Origin: Salinactinospora qingdaonensis
GTDB lineage: Bacteria; Actinomycetota; Actinomycetes; Streptosporangiales; Streptosporangiaceae
Length of the DNA stretch: 64,000 bases
Assembly: GCF_039539445.1 (NCBI RefSeq)
Contig: NZ_BAABDD010000002.1
Coordinates: 310,001-374,000, forward strand
Reading direction: 5' to 3'
This document shows, one piece after another, positions 50,620-59,173 of this stretch. The position numbers and the translations under genes are program-made. The notes beneath the pieces were generated by a model that made no database searches, was not told where the DNA came from, and saw only the letters and a program-made list of their open reading frames with translations. Within the stretch, counting starts at the first letter, position 1. Each line of letters starts with the position of its first letter.

Positions 50620-52281
50620 GTGGTCACTGCGGACACCTCATCTCCGGCGCGGTCCCAGCCCCCGCAGCCCGACGTCGACCGTACCCACGGCCGTCCGCGG
50701 CTCCTTATCCTGCTGCGCGCCGCCACGGCCGCCGCCTCCGGCCTGGCTCAACTGCTCGCCCTGCCACCCTACGAGCTATGGGCGCTGGCGCCGTTCAGCG
50801 CCGCCCTGCTCGCCGGCGCCGTCGCTGGGACCCGGCTGCGCCGTGCCGCGTGGCTGGGCCTGCTCAGTGGTGCCGCCCTCATGTTTCCGCTGGTCGTCTG
50901 GCAAGACGTCTTCGGTGTAGATGTCTGGCTCGTCATCGCCGCGGCCGAAACCCTGTACTACATCCCCATGGCCATGGGCATAGCCCTGGTGATGCGGCTG
51001 CCCGGCTGGGTGGCGTGGGTTCCCGCGCTGTGGGTCGCCCAGGAGTTCGTCCGTGCCCGCTTCCCGCTGGGGGGATTCCCCTGGGGCAAACTCGCCTTCA
51101 GCCAGCCCGAAACCCCCTTCACCGGCTACGCGGCGTGGGGCTCCTCCCCGCTCGTGACGTTCATGGTGGCTTTGACCGGAACGGTGCTGTTGTGGGGGGC
51201 GACGCGGCTGCGCTCTCCCCACCGTCCCGGCGGGGCGCGCGCCGTAGCGCTACCGGCGAGTGTGGCCGTGGCCGGCGTCGTCGCGATTCTCGCTGTGGGA
51301 ACGGTGGCGCCGCGGGTGGCCGCGCCCACGCCCGACCACCAGGTCACGGTCGCGCTCGTCCAAGGCGACGTCCCCCGGGTGGCCCAGATGAGCATCCTGG
51401 GGCGGCGGATGCAGGTGCTGCGCAATCACGTCGACGGGGTCCACGAGCTCGCCCGTCAGGTGCGCGCGGGCCAGGTCGAGCAGCCCGACCTGGTGATCCT
51501 GCCCGAGAACTCCAGCGACATCGACGCCTACGCCGAACCGCGGGCCGCCGAGATGATCCAACAGGCCGCCGAGGATATCGACGCGCCGCTGCTGTTCGGC
51601 ATCGGCCGCTACAGCCAGGACGGCGCCACTCGGCAGATCCGCAGTGTGGTCTGGACCCCCCAAGAGGGACCCACCGACTACTACGTTAAGCGTTACCTGG
51701 TGCCCTTCGGGGAGTACATCCCCTTCCGGGAGTTGGCTACCAGCGTTGTTTCGCGGCTGGAACAGATCGGCAGCGACGCCGTTCCCGGCACCGAGCCCGG
51801 GGCGCTGCCCATGGGCGAGACCACCGTGGCCACCGCCATCTGCTTCGATGTCGCCTTCGACCGACCCTTGCGGGAGTCGGTGGTCGAAGGGGGCCAGATC
51901 TTGGCGGTACCGACCAACAACGCCAACTACAACTTCACCGGCCAGCCCGAGCAGCAGCTCGCCATCACCCGCCTGCGCGCCGTGGAGCACGGCCGCCCCG
52001 CGGTCGTGGCCGCCACCAGCGGCCTCAGCGCCATCGTGCGCCCGGACGGCTCGGTCACTTACCGCTCGCCCGAGGCCGAGCCGGCGGTCCACGTCGCCAC
52101 CGTCACGGCGATGTCGGGACTGACGCCGGCCACCCGCCTGGGCAGCGTCCCCGAGGTGCTGTTGACCCTGATCGCAGCGGGAGCGGTCGTAGCGGCCGGC
52201 GTAGGCGAACGCCGTTCGCCACGCGCCGCCGGCCCTCCCCCCTCCGCTCCGGACACCTCCACCGCCCCGCCGCACTCCTGA
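50620..52281 (+). CDS. lnt: Apolipoprotein N-acyltransferase
   Basis: Integral membrane enzyme of 553 aa that adds the third acyl chain to lipoproteins. About eight helices occupy residues 30-235, followed by an extracytoplasmic nitrilase-like domain. The catalytic triad is Glu296 (VILPENSSDID), Lys357 (YVKRYLVPFGEYIP) and Cys408 (ATAICFDVAFD). It ends with a Ser/Pro-rich cytoplasmic tail. GTG start at 50620; AAGGAAAG lies about twelve bases upstream. It provides the maturation step for the many lipoproteins in the window. In actinobacteria lnt is sometimes fused to a polyprenol-mannose synthase, not here. Confidence 0.93.
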   Translation: MVTADTSSPARSQPPQPDVDRTHGRPRLLILLRAATAAASGLAQLLALPPYELWALAPFSAALLAGAVAGTRLRRAAWLGLLSGAALMFPLVVWQDVFGVDVWLVIAAAETLYYIPMAMGIALVMRLPGWVAWVPALWVAQEFVRARFPLGGFPWGKLAFSQPETPFTGYAAWGSSPLVTFMVALTGTVLLWGATRLRSPHRPGGARAVALPASVAVAGVVAILAVGTVAPRVAAPTPDHQVTVALVQGDVPRVAQMSILGRRMQVLRNHVDGVHELARQVRAGQVEQPDLVILPENSSDIDAYAEPRAAEMIQQAAEDIDAPLLFGIGRYSQDGATRQIRSVVWTPQEGPTDYYVKRYLVPFGEYIPFRELATSVVSRLEQIGSDAVPGTEPGALPMGETTVATAICFDVAFDRPLRESVVEGGQILAVPTNNANYNFTGQPEQQLAITRLRAVEHGRPAVVAATSGLSAIVRPDGSVTYRSPEAEPAVHVATVTAMSGLTPATRLGSVPEVLLTLIAAGAVVAAGVGERRSPRAAGPPPSAPDTSTAPPHS

Positions 52282-52368
52282 GGCCGTCCTCGCAGCTCGG
52301 TGCCCTCCACGCGGTGGCCGCCTGCCGTGCGCTCGCCTGCACAGCCGTGCCGGGCGCCCGGTTGGGCG

Positions 52369-53037
52369 TTACGAGGCCAGGTGGGCGCGCACCCCCGCCA
52401 ATACGGCCTCCAGACCTTCACTGAATCGCCGCGCGTGGTCGGGCTCGATCTCGCCCAGCGCGGCGACGTGCGGGTAGCGGCCGTCTAAGACCTGGGGCGC
52501 TTCGGGGGTGGCGGCGCTCTCGGCACGGGCCTGGTGGATGACCGCGCCGGTGACATAGGAGTCCAGTACCGCCGCGGCGTGAGCGACAGCCGCCCCGGAC
52601 AGGCCGGCTTCTTGGAAGGCGGCGTAGTGGGCCTCCAGGGAGCGCAGCGCCGCTGTGGTGTCAGGGCGGCGGTTGATCAGCAACGCCAGCGCGCCGGAGT
52701 GCCGCAGCAGCGCCGCCCGGTAGTCGTGGGCCCACACGCGCAGCCGCTCGTCCCAGGGCAGCTCACCTTCCTGCGCCGCCTCCTCCGCCGCGTCGCTGGT
52801 GGCCTCGTCGTCCTCGGGGGAGGAGCGCGAACGGGTGACGTCGGTCATGTGCTCGACGATGGCATCGAAGAGCTGTTCCTTGCCCAGAGGGAAGTGGTGG
52901 TAGATGGCCATGGCCTCGACCTGGAGCGCGTCGCCGAGGCGGCGCATGGTCAGGCGGCTCAACCCCTGACCATCGATGATGCGCAGGGCTTCGGTGACAA
53001 TGCGTTCGGTGCTCAGACCGGCGTTGTTACGACTCAC
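52369..53037 (-). CDS. TetR-family transcriptional regulator
   Basis: Repressor-type protein of 222 aa. Residues 9-55 form the TetR helix-turn-helix: LSTERIVTEALRIIDGQGLS, LTMRRLGDALQVEAMAIYHHF with the typical YxHF end. A C-terminal ligand domain of the TetR_C (tetracycline-repressor-like) type follows (DYRAALLRHSGALALLINRRP, and AAVLDSYVTGAVI). It contains an acidic insertion at about 75-95 (SSPEDDEATSDAAEEAAQEG). GTG start at 53037. Ligand unknown; many relatives control efflux pumps. The candidate operator just upstream suggests autorepression. Confidence 0.9.
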   Translation of the reverse strand: MSRNNAGLSTERIVTEALRIIDGQGLSRLTMRRLGDALQVEAMAIYHHFPLGKEQLFDAIVEHMTDVTRSRSSPEDDEATSDAAEEAAQEGELPWDERLRVWAHDYRAALLRHSGALALLINRRPDTTAALRSLEAHYAAFQEAGLSGAAVAHAAAVLDSYVTGAVIHQARAESAATPEAPQVLDGRYPHVAALGEIEPDHARRFSEGLEAVLAGVRAHLAS

Positions 53038-53052
53038 CCCACCTATCCTAGA

Positions 53053-53067
53053 CTTACTTTGTAAAGG
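53053..53067. promoter_or_regulatory. Candidate TetR operator
   Basis: The AT-rich palindrome CTTTGTAAAG and its flank (TACTTTGTAAAGGT) lie about 15-30 bases before the TetR gene start and overlap the expected promoter (TAGGAT on the minus strand). Probably the autoregulatory site; short, so uncertain. Confidence 0.4.
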
Positions 53068-53324
53068 TGGTGGATGACACGCCTCTTTCCGTCGGCGGTA
53101 CCAAAATACGCGACGACTGCGACAACGGCCACCGAGCCCACAGAGGCGTGCGCTATTGTGTGGGGGGCGCGAGAGCCAAGCGACACGCCGCAGAAATGTG
53201 GTGCGGGTCCGTGGTGACCGCCGTCTGGTAGCGGGAAGGCTGGACGGGCGCCCCGCCAACCTGAACGCGGCGACATCCCCGCCGGCGCTTTAGCCGGAGG
53301 CAAGGAAGGCACAAGGGAGCGAGC

Positions 53325-53723
53325 ATGGGGCTGATCGGTCGGAAGGCGAGCGCCGAGGCGCTGCGTCAGCACGCCGCTGACGAGGAGACGGCCCGGCGGC
53401 TGCCGGAGTTGCTTGAAGCCGCCCGGCAGGCGGAGCATGCATTCCACGAGGCCCAGCGCGACGACCCCGAGGCCGACACTCCAGAGGTGCGCCGTCTCAG
53501 CGCGGCCCTCGACACCGCTCTCACCGACGCGATGCGCGCCGCCTACGCCAAGCAACGGGCACTCATCGGTCCCCGCGGCTACGATGACCGGATCTACCGG
53601 CGCAAGCGTTCAGCGCGCCCCGAGGTCAAGGAGGTGACCTCGCTAGCGGAGTCGCTGCTGACCCTGCGCGAGCGCCACCGCCTGCACGGTCCCGGCGGGG
53701 TGCTGCGCGAGCCCGTCGCCTAA
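53325..53723 (+). CDS. Hypothetical helical protein, 132 aa
   Basis: Not recognised. Highly charged, Ala-rich helices (AEALRQHAADEETARRLPEL, LEAARQAEHAFHEAQRD) suggest a coiled coil. It ends with a basic region KRSARPEVKEVTSLAESLL. AGGGAG a few bases upstream of the ATG and good codon use support expression. It is followed by the YtrA-type regulator gene after 120 bases and may be co-transcribed. No membrane segment or cysteine. Confidence 0.7.
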   Translation: MGLIGRKASAEALRQHAADEETARRLPELLEAARQAEHAFHEAQRDDPEADTPEVRRLSAALDTALTDAMRAAYAKQRALIGPRGYDDRIYRRKRSARPEVKEVTSLAESLLTLRERHRLHGPGGVLREPVA

Positions 53724-53843
53724 CCCTGCCCAGCGCGCTCGGCGACCGCGCCACGTACGGGTGGATACTGCGGTCGCCGCTGGCCACAGCGGTGAACGGT
53801 GCCGCGCGCACGCGCTCGCTGGCCAGGCCAGGGAGGAGATCGC

Positions 53844-54209
53844 ATGCACGATTTCATCCGGATCGACGCAGAGTCGAAAGTCCCCCCCTATGAGCAGATC
53901 CGTGCCGCGGTCGCCCATGCCGCCGCCAGCGGAGAGTTGCCTGTGGGCTATCGGCTCCCTACCGTGCGCGCCTTGGCTAAGCAGCTCTCAGTCGCGGTGA
54001 ACACGGCGGCCCGCGCCTACCGGGAACTGGAGCAGGGCGGTGTGGTCGAGACGCGGGGGCGCTCGGGAACGTTCGTCGCTGCCGGCGGCGACAGCCAGCG
54101 GGCCGAGGCGTTGGCTGCTGCCCGTAACTACGCTGAGGTCATCGCGCGCCTTGGCCTCGACCGCACCGAGGCCTTGGAAATCGTTACCGCGGTCCTGCAC
54201 CGCCCGTAG
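53844..54209 (+). CDS. GntR-family regulator, YtrA subfamily
   Basis: Small repressor-type protein of 121 aa. It has only the winged-helix domain and a short helical dimerisation tail, as in YtrA. Motifs: PPYEQIRAAVAHAAASGEL, GYRLPTVRALAKQLSVAVNT (recognition helix) and AARAYRELEQGGVVETRGRSG (wing). ATG 53844 with GGGAGGAGA six bases upstream; an earlier in-frame ATG at 53799 lacks a site. YtrA-type regulators normally head an ABC-transporter operon, but here the next gene is an antiparallel membrane protein and no transporter follows. Confidence 0.9.
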   Translation: MHDFIRIDAESKVPPYEQIRAAVAHAAASGELPVGYRLPTVRALAKQLSVAVNTAARAYRELEQGGVVETRGRSGTFVAAGGDSQRAEALAAARNYAEVIARLGLDRTEALEIVTAVLHRP

Positions 54210-54239
54210 GAGAGGCCTAGGAGGGGTGCGAGTGCGACC

Positions 54240-54593
54240 TCAGTTGCCCGCGCCGCGCACGACGAGCAGGTAGAAGGCGATCAGCCCCACCCAGCTCATC
54301 AGAATGCCCCACGATCCCACCGTCACAGCGGCCACGATGGTGACGGGGATGGCCACCCCCAGCGTCACGATCCCCATCACCAGTCGCAGCGTGGTGGGGC
54401 TGACGCCTTTGCCCGGATGCGGCGCGCCGGCGGCCGGGTGCTGGGCCAGATGGGCGCCGATACGCTCATCGATGGTCGCCTCCAGGCGCTGCGCCAGGGA
54501 TGCGGCGATCGCGTCGTCGTAGTCGGGGCCCAGCTCACGGCCGGCCCGCAGGGAGGAGGCGATCTCGTTCTTGGGGTCGTGTTCCGAAGCCAT
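54240..54593 (-). CDS. Small membrane protein with two C-terminal helices, 117 aa
   Basis: Soluble N-terminal half (EHDPKNEIASSLRAGRELGP, then YDDAIAASLAQRLEATIDERI) and two membrane helices at the C-terminus (LVMGIVTLGVAIPVTIVAAV and WGILMSWVGLIAFYLLVV). The layout is like small actinobacterial membrane proteins near DUF1707-type regulators, but the family cannot be named. The ATG at 54593 is preferred over an upstream one at 54641 because the protein then starts with a normal charged N-terminus. Convergent with the GntR gene. Confidence 0.75.
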   Translation of the reverse strand: MASEHDPKNEIASSLRAGRELGPDYDDAIAASLAQRLEATIDERIGAHLAQHPAAGAPHPGKGVSPTTLRLVMGIVTLGVAIPVTIVAAVTVGSWGILMSWVGLIAFYLLVVRGAGN

Positions 54594-54641
54594 GGTGTCG
54601 AGTATGACGCGCTCGCCCGGTGCATGGGTCGGGTCAGCCAC

Positions 54642-55046
54642 GCATTGGGGGATATTTCAGGGACAGGGGGAGTTTTCTCGGGGACGGTGCGAGGGGACGC
54701 GGCCGCCGGAGGCCGCGCCGCGTGGCTGGTTCGGGTGGTCCCAGGGGAGCGGTGGCCAGGCGGGGCAAGGCAGTTCGATCCGGGTGGCAGCCGCGGCCCG
54801 GTAGGGCCGGTGGCGGGCTCGGGGTTCGCCGACCCGGCCCTCCAGCAATGACACGCGACCGATCCCGCCCCGGCAGCGTCTCCCGTGCCTGACCTGAGGG
54901 AGGTGCGACGGTCTCCTTACTCGCCCCGTGGTCCACAACGGCGACATGCGGCCAGGGGCGCGACCTCCCCTGGCCGCATGAATTGTTTCCCGCCGTCGGG
55001 CGAGCGGTGGCCCGGCCCATGGCGGGTCCGTGCCACCGCGGGTGAG
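54642..55046. other. Intergenic region, mostly empty
   Basis: About 400 bases without a gene on either strand except the terminator hairpin at 54945-54980. GC-rich with a run of simple G/C stretches. Confidence 0.45.
54945..54980. terminator. Terminator after the sigma factor gene
   Basis: 14-bp perfect stem, CATGCGGCCAGGGG (54945-54958) and its complement (54967-54980), 8-base loop, 67 bases past the sigma gene stop on the minus strand. The plus strand reads AATTGTTT after it. Confidence 0.65.
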
Positions 55047-56399
55047 CTAGCTGGCGAAGTCGAGTAGTTGCTGGGCCCGGCTGGGGTGGCGCAGCTTCGA
55101 CAGCGACTGCTTCTCAAGCTGTCGGATACGCTCGCGCGTGAGTCCCAGGTGCTTGCCGATCTCGTCGAGCGTGCGGGGACGGCCGTCCATCAGGCCAAAG
55201 CGCAGCGACATTATGGTCGCCTCGCGTGGCTCCAGATCATCGAGCGCGCTACGGAGCTGGTCAGCCATGAGCTGGCGGTCCACCACCTCGGAAGCTTCAG
55301 AGGCGTCGATGTCTTCGATCAGGTCACCGATGCGGGTCTCGCCGTCTTCACCGATGGTGGAGTCGAGACTGATGGGCTGGCGGGTGACCCGCAGCAGTTC
55401 CTCGATCTGAGCCGGAGTCTTGTCGAGCTCGTGGGCCAACTCCTCGGGGGTGGGCTCACGTCCCAGCGCCTGGTGCATATCGCGTTCGAGCCGGCTCACC
55501 TTGCTCAGCAGCTCCAGCACGTGCACGGGTAGCCGAATGGTACGGGCCGAGTCGGCGAAACCGCGCTGTATGGCCTGCCGAATCCACCACATCGCGTAGG
55601 TGGAGAACTTGTAGCCCTTGGCGTAGTCGAACTTTTCGACCGCTCGGATCAGCCCCAGATTGCCCTCTTGCACGACATCGAGGAGGGACATGCCGCGGTC
55701 GCTGTACTTCTTGGCGACCGACACCACCAGCCGTAGGTTGGCCTCCAGCATGTGGGACTTGGCCTGGCGGCCGTCCTCAGCCACCCATTCGAGCTCTTCG
55801 CGTTCGGTATCGCTCAGCTCCACGGGTTCGGGCCCCGCCTCGCTTTCGCTGCGTCCGAGCTTGTGCTCGGCGTAGAGGCCCGCCTCGATGCGCTTGGCGA
55901 GGTCGACTTCCTGCTCGGCGGTGAGCAGTTGCCGCCGTCCAATGGCCTTGAGGTAGGTGTGGACCGAGTCACCCATAGCGGGGGACTGGTCATCCAGGTC
56001 GGCTTCTGGTGCTTCGGGCTCTGAGACCGTGGGGGTTTGGCGCTGCACGGCGGCGCCGGGCGTGCCGTTTTCATCGGTCTCAGCCTCGGCGTCGGGGTCG
56101 CTGTCTGCGGCGAGGGCCTCCTCAAGTGCGTCGTCATCGGCATCGACCGCCTCGATCACGGCACCGTCACCGTCACCGCTGTTGGCGAGTCGAACTCCGG
56201 CGTCGGCCAGTTCCCGCAGGATCGAGCGTCCGTCGGCCGGGCTGATACCAGCCGCGGAGAACGCGGTACGAAGCTCCGCGAGGGACAGATGCCCCTGGGA
56301 GCGCCCCCGCGTGAGCAGCTCGTGGAGAGCCGTGGACGCGGCGTTGCCGCCTTCCATCTCCGTGGCTGTAGGAGAACTGGCTAGGGCAGTGCGCGACAT
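55047..56399 (-). CDS. RNA polymerase sigma factor, sigma-70 family
   Basis: A 450-aa primary-type or group-2 sigma factor. Residues about 25-90 look like region 1.1 (HLSLAELRTAFSAAGISPAD). Next is an acidic, low-complexity spacer of about 50 residues. Then region 1.2 (DSVHTYLKAIGRRQLLTAEQE), 2.1-2.4 (ANLRLVVSVAKKYSDRGMSLLDVVQEGNLGL, YKFSTYAMWWIRQAIQR, in parts), regions 3 and 4 (LEPREATIMSLRFGL, TLDEIGKHLGLTRERIRQLE). It ends LRHPSRAQQLLDFAS. It recognises -10/-35 promoters. Region 4 differs from typical HrdB, so it may be an alternative rather than the housekeeping factor. A GGGAGGGAGG site six bases before the ATG suggests strong translation. Confidence 0.92.
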   Translation of the reverse strand: MSRTALASSPTATEMEGGNAASTALHELLTRGRSQGHLSLAELRTAFSAAGISPADGRSILRELADAGVRLANSGDGDGAVIEAVDADDDALEEALAADSDPDAEAETDENGTPGAAVQRQTPTVSEPEAPEADLDDQSPAMGDSVHTYLKAIGRRQLLTAEQEVDLAKRIEAGLYAEHKLGRSESEAGPEPVELSDTEREELEWVAEDGRQAKSHMLEANLRLVVSVAKKYSDRGMSLLDVVQEGNLGLIRAVEKFDYAKGYKFSTYAMWWIRQAIQRGFADSARTIRLPVHVLELLSKVSRLERDMHQALGREPTPEELAHELDKTPAQIEELLRVTRQPISLDSTIGEDGETRIGDLIEDIDASEASEVVDRQLMADQLRSALDDLEPREATIMSLRFGLMDGRPRTLDEIGKHLGLTRERIRQLEKQSLSKLRHPSRAQQLLDFAS

Positions 56400-56791
56400 G
56401 AGGGCACCTCCCTCCCTTCCAAGACGTAAGGCACGCGGCGGCCGGGAATCCGCCGTCTTGGCGCGCCATTATGTCCAACGTGTCAGAGAGTCAAATGTTC
56501 CCGATCTCGATTGCGCATCGACATGAGTGGCATACATCACGCCCTCAATGGTTTCAGGATGGTCGCAGGTGCAGGTAGAGATGGCCATTGTCGCGCACTA
56601 CCGGCGTGGGTGGGGTGCTGTGTGCCTGGCGTGGATGGATACTGGCTCGTACTTCGCATCGCCATTCCCCCAATATCCGGACATCCGTGATGTTCCGTAG
56701 ACGCATACGGCGCGTCGCGAGTTCCCGAGCGCGTATCCTGTCGCGGTCGTCCGGAGGCTAGTCTGTATCCTCTTCCCGTACTCAAGACATC
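56400..56791. other. Promoter region of the sigma factor gene
   Basis: About 390 bases between two leftward genes. It contains the sigma gene promoter (listed separately) and about 300 further bases with no gene seen, relatively rich in A and T. Confidence 0.45.
56466..56494 (-). promoter_or_regulatory. Sigma-70 promoter of the sigma factor gene
   Basis: Minus strand -35 TTGACT (56489-56494), 17-bp spacer, -10 TAATGG (56466-56471). Transcription would start near 56459, giving a leader of about 60 bases before the ATG at 56399. The best-matching promoter in the window. Confidence 0.7.
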
Positions 56792-57997
56792 TCAATCGCT
56801 TGGTGTGTCCTTAATGTCGGTCCGGCGTAGCGCTGCCAGGTCGGGCTTGTCCACGGCCAGCATGGGGAGCTTCGTGCGTACGTCGATCTCGTGAGGGGCC
56901 GCATAGCTGGGCAGACGGGTACGCACCCAGTCGCGTAGCTGCTCCAGTGGGGGAGGCGCGTCAGGCTCGGCCGGAACCACCACGGCGGTGACACGCTCGC
57001 CCCACTCGGGGTCAGGGCGGCCTACCACCACGACCTCGGCTATCGATTCCAGTTGGCTTAGCACGGCCGCGACCTCACTGGCCACCACCTTGTGGCCGCC
57101 CGTGTTGATCACGTCGTCCATCCGGCCACGTACGCACAGTGCGCCCTGTTCGTCAAAGGCCCCCAGGTCGTTGGTGCGCACCCAGCTCCGTCCCGTGGCG
57201 TCGGTCACCACGGTCTGGCGGGTTAGTTCGGGGCGCAGCCGGTAGCCGCGCAGCAGCATTGGACCGGCCAACCGGATGCGCCCATCGGCCTCCAGTTCGA
57301 CCGTCACCCCCTCCAGCGGCACCCCGTCATAGACGCACCCGCCGCACGTTTCGCTCATACCGTAGGTCACCACCACCCGGCCGCCCGCCTCGCGCGCGGC
57401 CCTGAGCAGCTCCGGTGCGGGGGGCGCTCCCCCCAGCAGGATCGTCGGGAACACCGACAGGTCCGCTTCGGCGGCCAGCAGCCGCCGAAGCTGGGTCGGT
57501 ACCAGCGACACGTAGGGCCGGTGTTCGCGTCCTGCGTTGAGCACCGAGGCGACGTCGAAACGCCGGTGTAGCGGCGTCGTGCCACAGACCAGCGCGCGTA
57601 CCAGCACTTGCAGTCCGGAGATGTGGCCGGTGGGCAGGGTGCACAGCCAGGTGTCCCCGGGGCCCGCGCCGATGCGGTCGAGCGAGGCGCGGGCCGAGCG
57701 CAGCAGCGCCGTAGCAGAGAGCTCGACCCCCTTGGGGGCTCCCGTGGAGCCAGAAGTGGCCACGATCACGGCGGTGTCCTCGGCGACACGCACCCCGTCG
57801 GCTCGGGCGGTGAGGCCCTCGACAGTGCGCACAGCGGTGGGGCGCAGTGTCTCCAGCAGGGTACGTAGCGCCGGGGCAGGGGTGGCCTCCGGCACCGGCA
57901 GTACAGCCGGGCCGGTGCCCTGAACAGCTTCGGCGAGCAGGTCGGTGAGGTGAGCGGTATCGAGGCCGATGACCGCGTGCAGCGGGCGGTTCGCCAT
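56792..57997 (-). CDS. menE: o-Succinylbenzoate-CoA ligase (MenE-like)
   Basis: AMP-forming ligase of 401 aa that activates o-succinylbenzoate with CoA in menaquinone synthesis. Adenylate motif: IVATSGSTGAPKGVELSATA (residues about 80-95). Further blocks are LGGAPPAPELLRAARE, VTYGMSETCGGCVYDG, GRMDDVINTGGHKVVASEVA and a final Lys in TKLPMLAVDKPDLAALR that aligns with the catalytic Lys. It is shorter than full-length acyl-CoA ligases, as usual for actinobacterial MenE. ATG 57997 preferred over 58051. A TAGCAT box eight bases upstream may give a leaderless message. It is divergent from menB, and menC and menD lie nearby. Confidence 0.9.
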   Translation of the reverse strand: MANRPLHAVIGLDTAHLTDLLAEAVQGTGPAVLPVPEATPAPALRTLLETLRPTAVRTVEGLTARADGVRVAEDTAVIVATSGSTGAPKGVELSATALLRSARASLDRIGAGPGDTWLCTLPTGHISGLQVLVRALVCGTTPLHRRFDVASVLNAGREHRPYVSLVPTQLRRLLAAEADLSVFPTILLGGAPPAPELLRAAREAGGRVVVTYGMSETCGGCVYDGVPLEGVTVELEADGRIRLAGPMLLRGYRLRPELTRQTVVTDATGRSWVRTNDLGAFDEQGALCVRGRMDDVINTGGHKVVASEVAAVLSQLESIAEVVVVGRPDPEWGERVTAVVVPAEPDAPPPLEQLRDWVRTRLPSYAAPHEIDVRTKLPMLAVDKPDLAALRRTDIKDTPSD

Positions 57998-58205
57998 GGT
58001 CGCCCATGCTACGGGGCGCGCGGCCGACGTCCGTGCCACCCATTGTGGCACCCGGCGGCGCGCGTGTAGCGCCTTAACGGGCTAGGGTTGGAAAATCGGA
58101 TCTTCAGGGCGCTTTCGAGTGATCCCACTGCCGGCCGGCCACAGGTACCGCCGGCATGGAGCGGTCCCGGGGCGCCCTTTCGCAATGTCGCGTAAGGAGA
58201 GTGGC

Positions 58206-59045
58206 GTGAGCAGCGTGATCGATTGGCAGCCGTCGGGGAGCTACACCGACATCACCTACGAGACCGCGGAGGGGATCGCCAAGATCACGATCAACCGGCC
58301 GGAGCGGCGCAACGCCTTCCGCCCGCAGACGCTGTTTGAGTTGCAGGAAGCGTTCAATCTGGCTCGTGACGACTCCAACGTTGGTGTCATCATCCTCACC
58401 GGCGCTGGAGAGCAGGCGTTTTGCTCGGGCGGTGACCAGAAGATCCGCGGCGATGACGGCTACATGGGCGACGACGAGGTGGCCCAGCGCGGTATCGGTC
58501 GGCTGAACGTGCTCGACCTGCAAGTGCAGATCCGGCGCCTGCCCAAGCCGGTGATCGCGATGGTCGCAGGGTACGCGATCGGCGGCGGCCACGTGCTGCA
58601 CGTCTGCTGCGACCTCACGATCGCCGCCGACAATGCGCGGTTCGGTCAGACGGGACCCAAGGTCGGCTCCTTTGACGGCGGTTATGGCTCCTGGCTGCTG
58701 GCCCAGACCGTCGGCCTGAAGAAGGCCCGCGAGATCTGGTATCTGTGCCGCCAGTACAGTGCCGAGGAAGCCGAGCGCATGGGGCTGGTCAACGCTGTGG
58801 TGCCGCTGGAGCGCCTCGAAGAGGAGACCGTGACCTGGGCGCGCGAGATGCTGGAGAAGTCGCCGCTGGCGCTGCGCATGGTCAAGGGCGCCATCAACGC
58901 CGTCAGCGACGGTGCGGCCGGGATGCAGCAGTTCGCGGGGGACGCCACGATGCTCTACTACATGAGCGAGGAGGCCCAAGAGGGCCGTGACGCCTTTAAG
59001 GAGAAGCGGGCTCCCGCCTTCGACCGGTTCCCCCGCCGCCCCTGA
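58206..59045 (+). CDS. menB: 1,4-Dihydroxy-2-naphthoyl-CoA synthase
   Basis: Crotonase-fold enzyme, 279 aa, that cyclises o-succinylbenzoyl-CoA in menaquinone synthesis. Start GTG 58206 with AAGGAGA five bases upstream. Family blocks: INRPERRNAFRPQTLFELQEAF, GAGEQAFCSGGDQKIRGDDGY (oxyanion and active-site Asp region), VAGYAIGGGHVLHVCCDLTIAA and GSFDGGYGSWLLAQTVG with the conserved Tyr. The end KRAPAFDRFPRRP is also typical. Longer in-frame starts at 58119 and 58185 are less likely. Acts in the cytoplasm with MenE and the following men genes. Confidence 0.95.
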   Translation: MSSVIDWQPSGSYTDITYETAEGIAKITINRPERRNAFRPQTLFELQEAFNLARDDSNVGVIILTGAGEQAFCSGGDQKIRGDDGYMGDDEVAQRGIGRLNVLDLQVQIRRLPKPVIAMVAGYAIGGGHVLHVCCDLTIAADNARFGQTGPKVGSFDGGYGSWLLAQTVGLKKAREIWYLCRQYSAEEAERMGLVNAVVPLERLEEETVTWAREMLEKSPLALRMVKGAINAVSDGAAGMQQFAGDATMLYYMSEEAQEGRDAFKEKRAPAFDRFPRRP

Positions 59046-59122
59046 GGGAACTCTCCCGCGCGGGGCGCCATAGGTGCAGCTCTCGTTGGCGGCAACGGCG
59101 GCAATGCCTGTGAAACGAAAGC

Positions 59123-59146
59123 CGCCTGGGCGTCCCCGCCCAGGCG
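59123..59146. terminator. Terminator between menB and the PLD-family gene
   Basis: 10-bp stem CGCCTGGGCG (59123-59132) with CGCCCAGGCG (59137-59146), TCCC loop. It lies between the two convergent stops and serves both strands. Confidence 0.7.
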
Positions 59147-59173
59147 AGCGGCCGCATGGGACGGCTCCTCGCC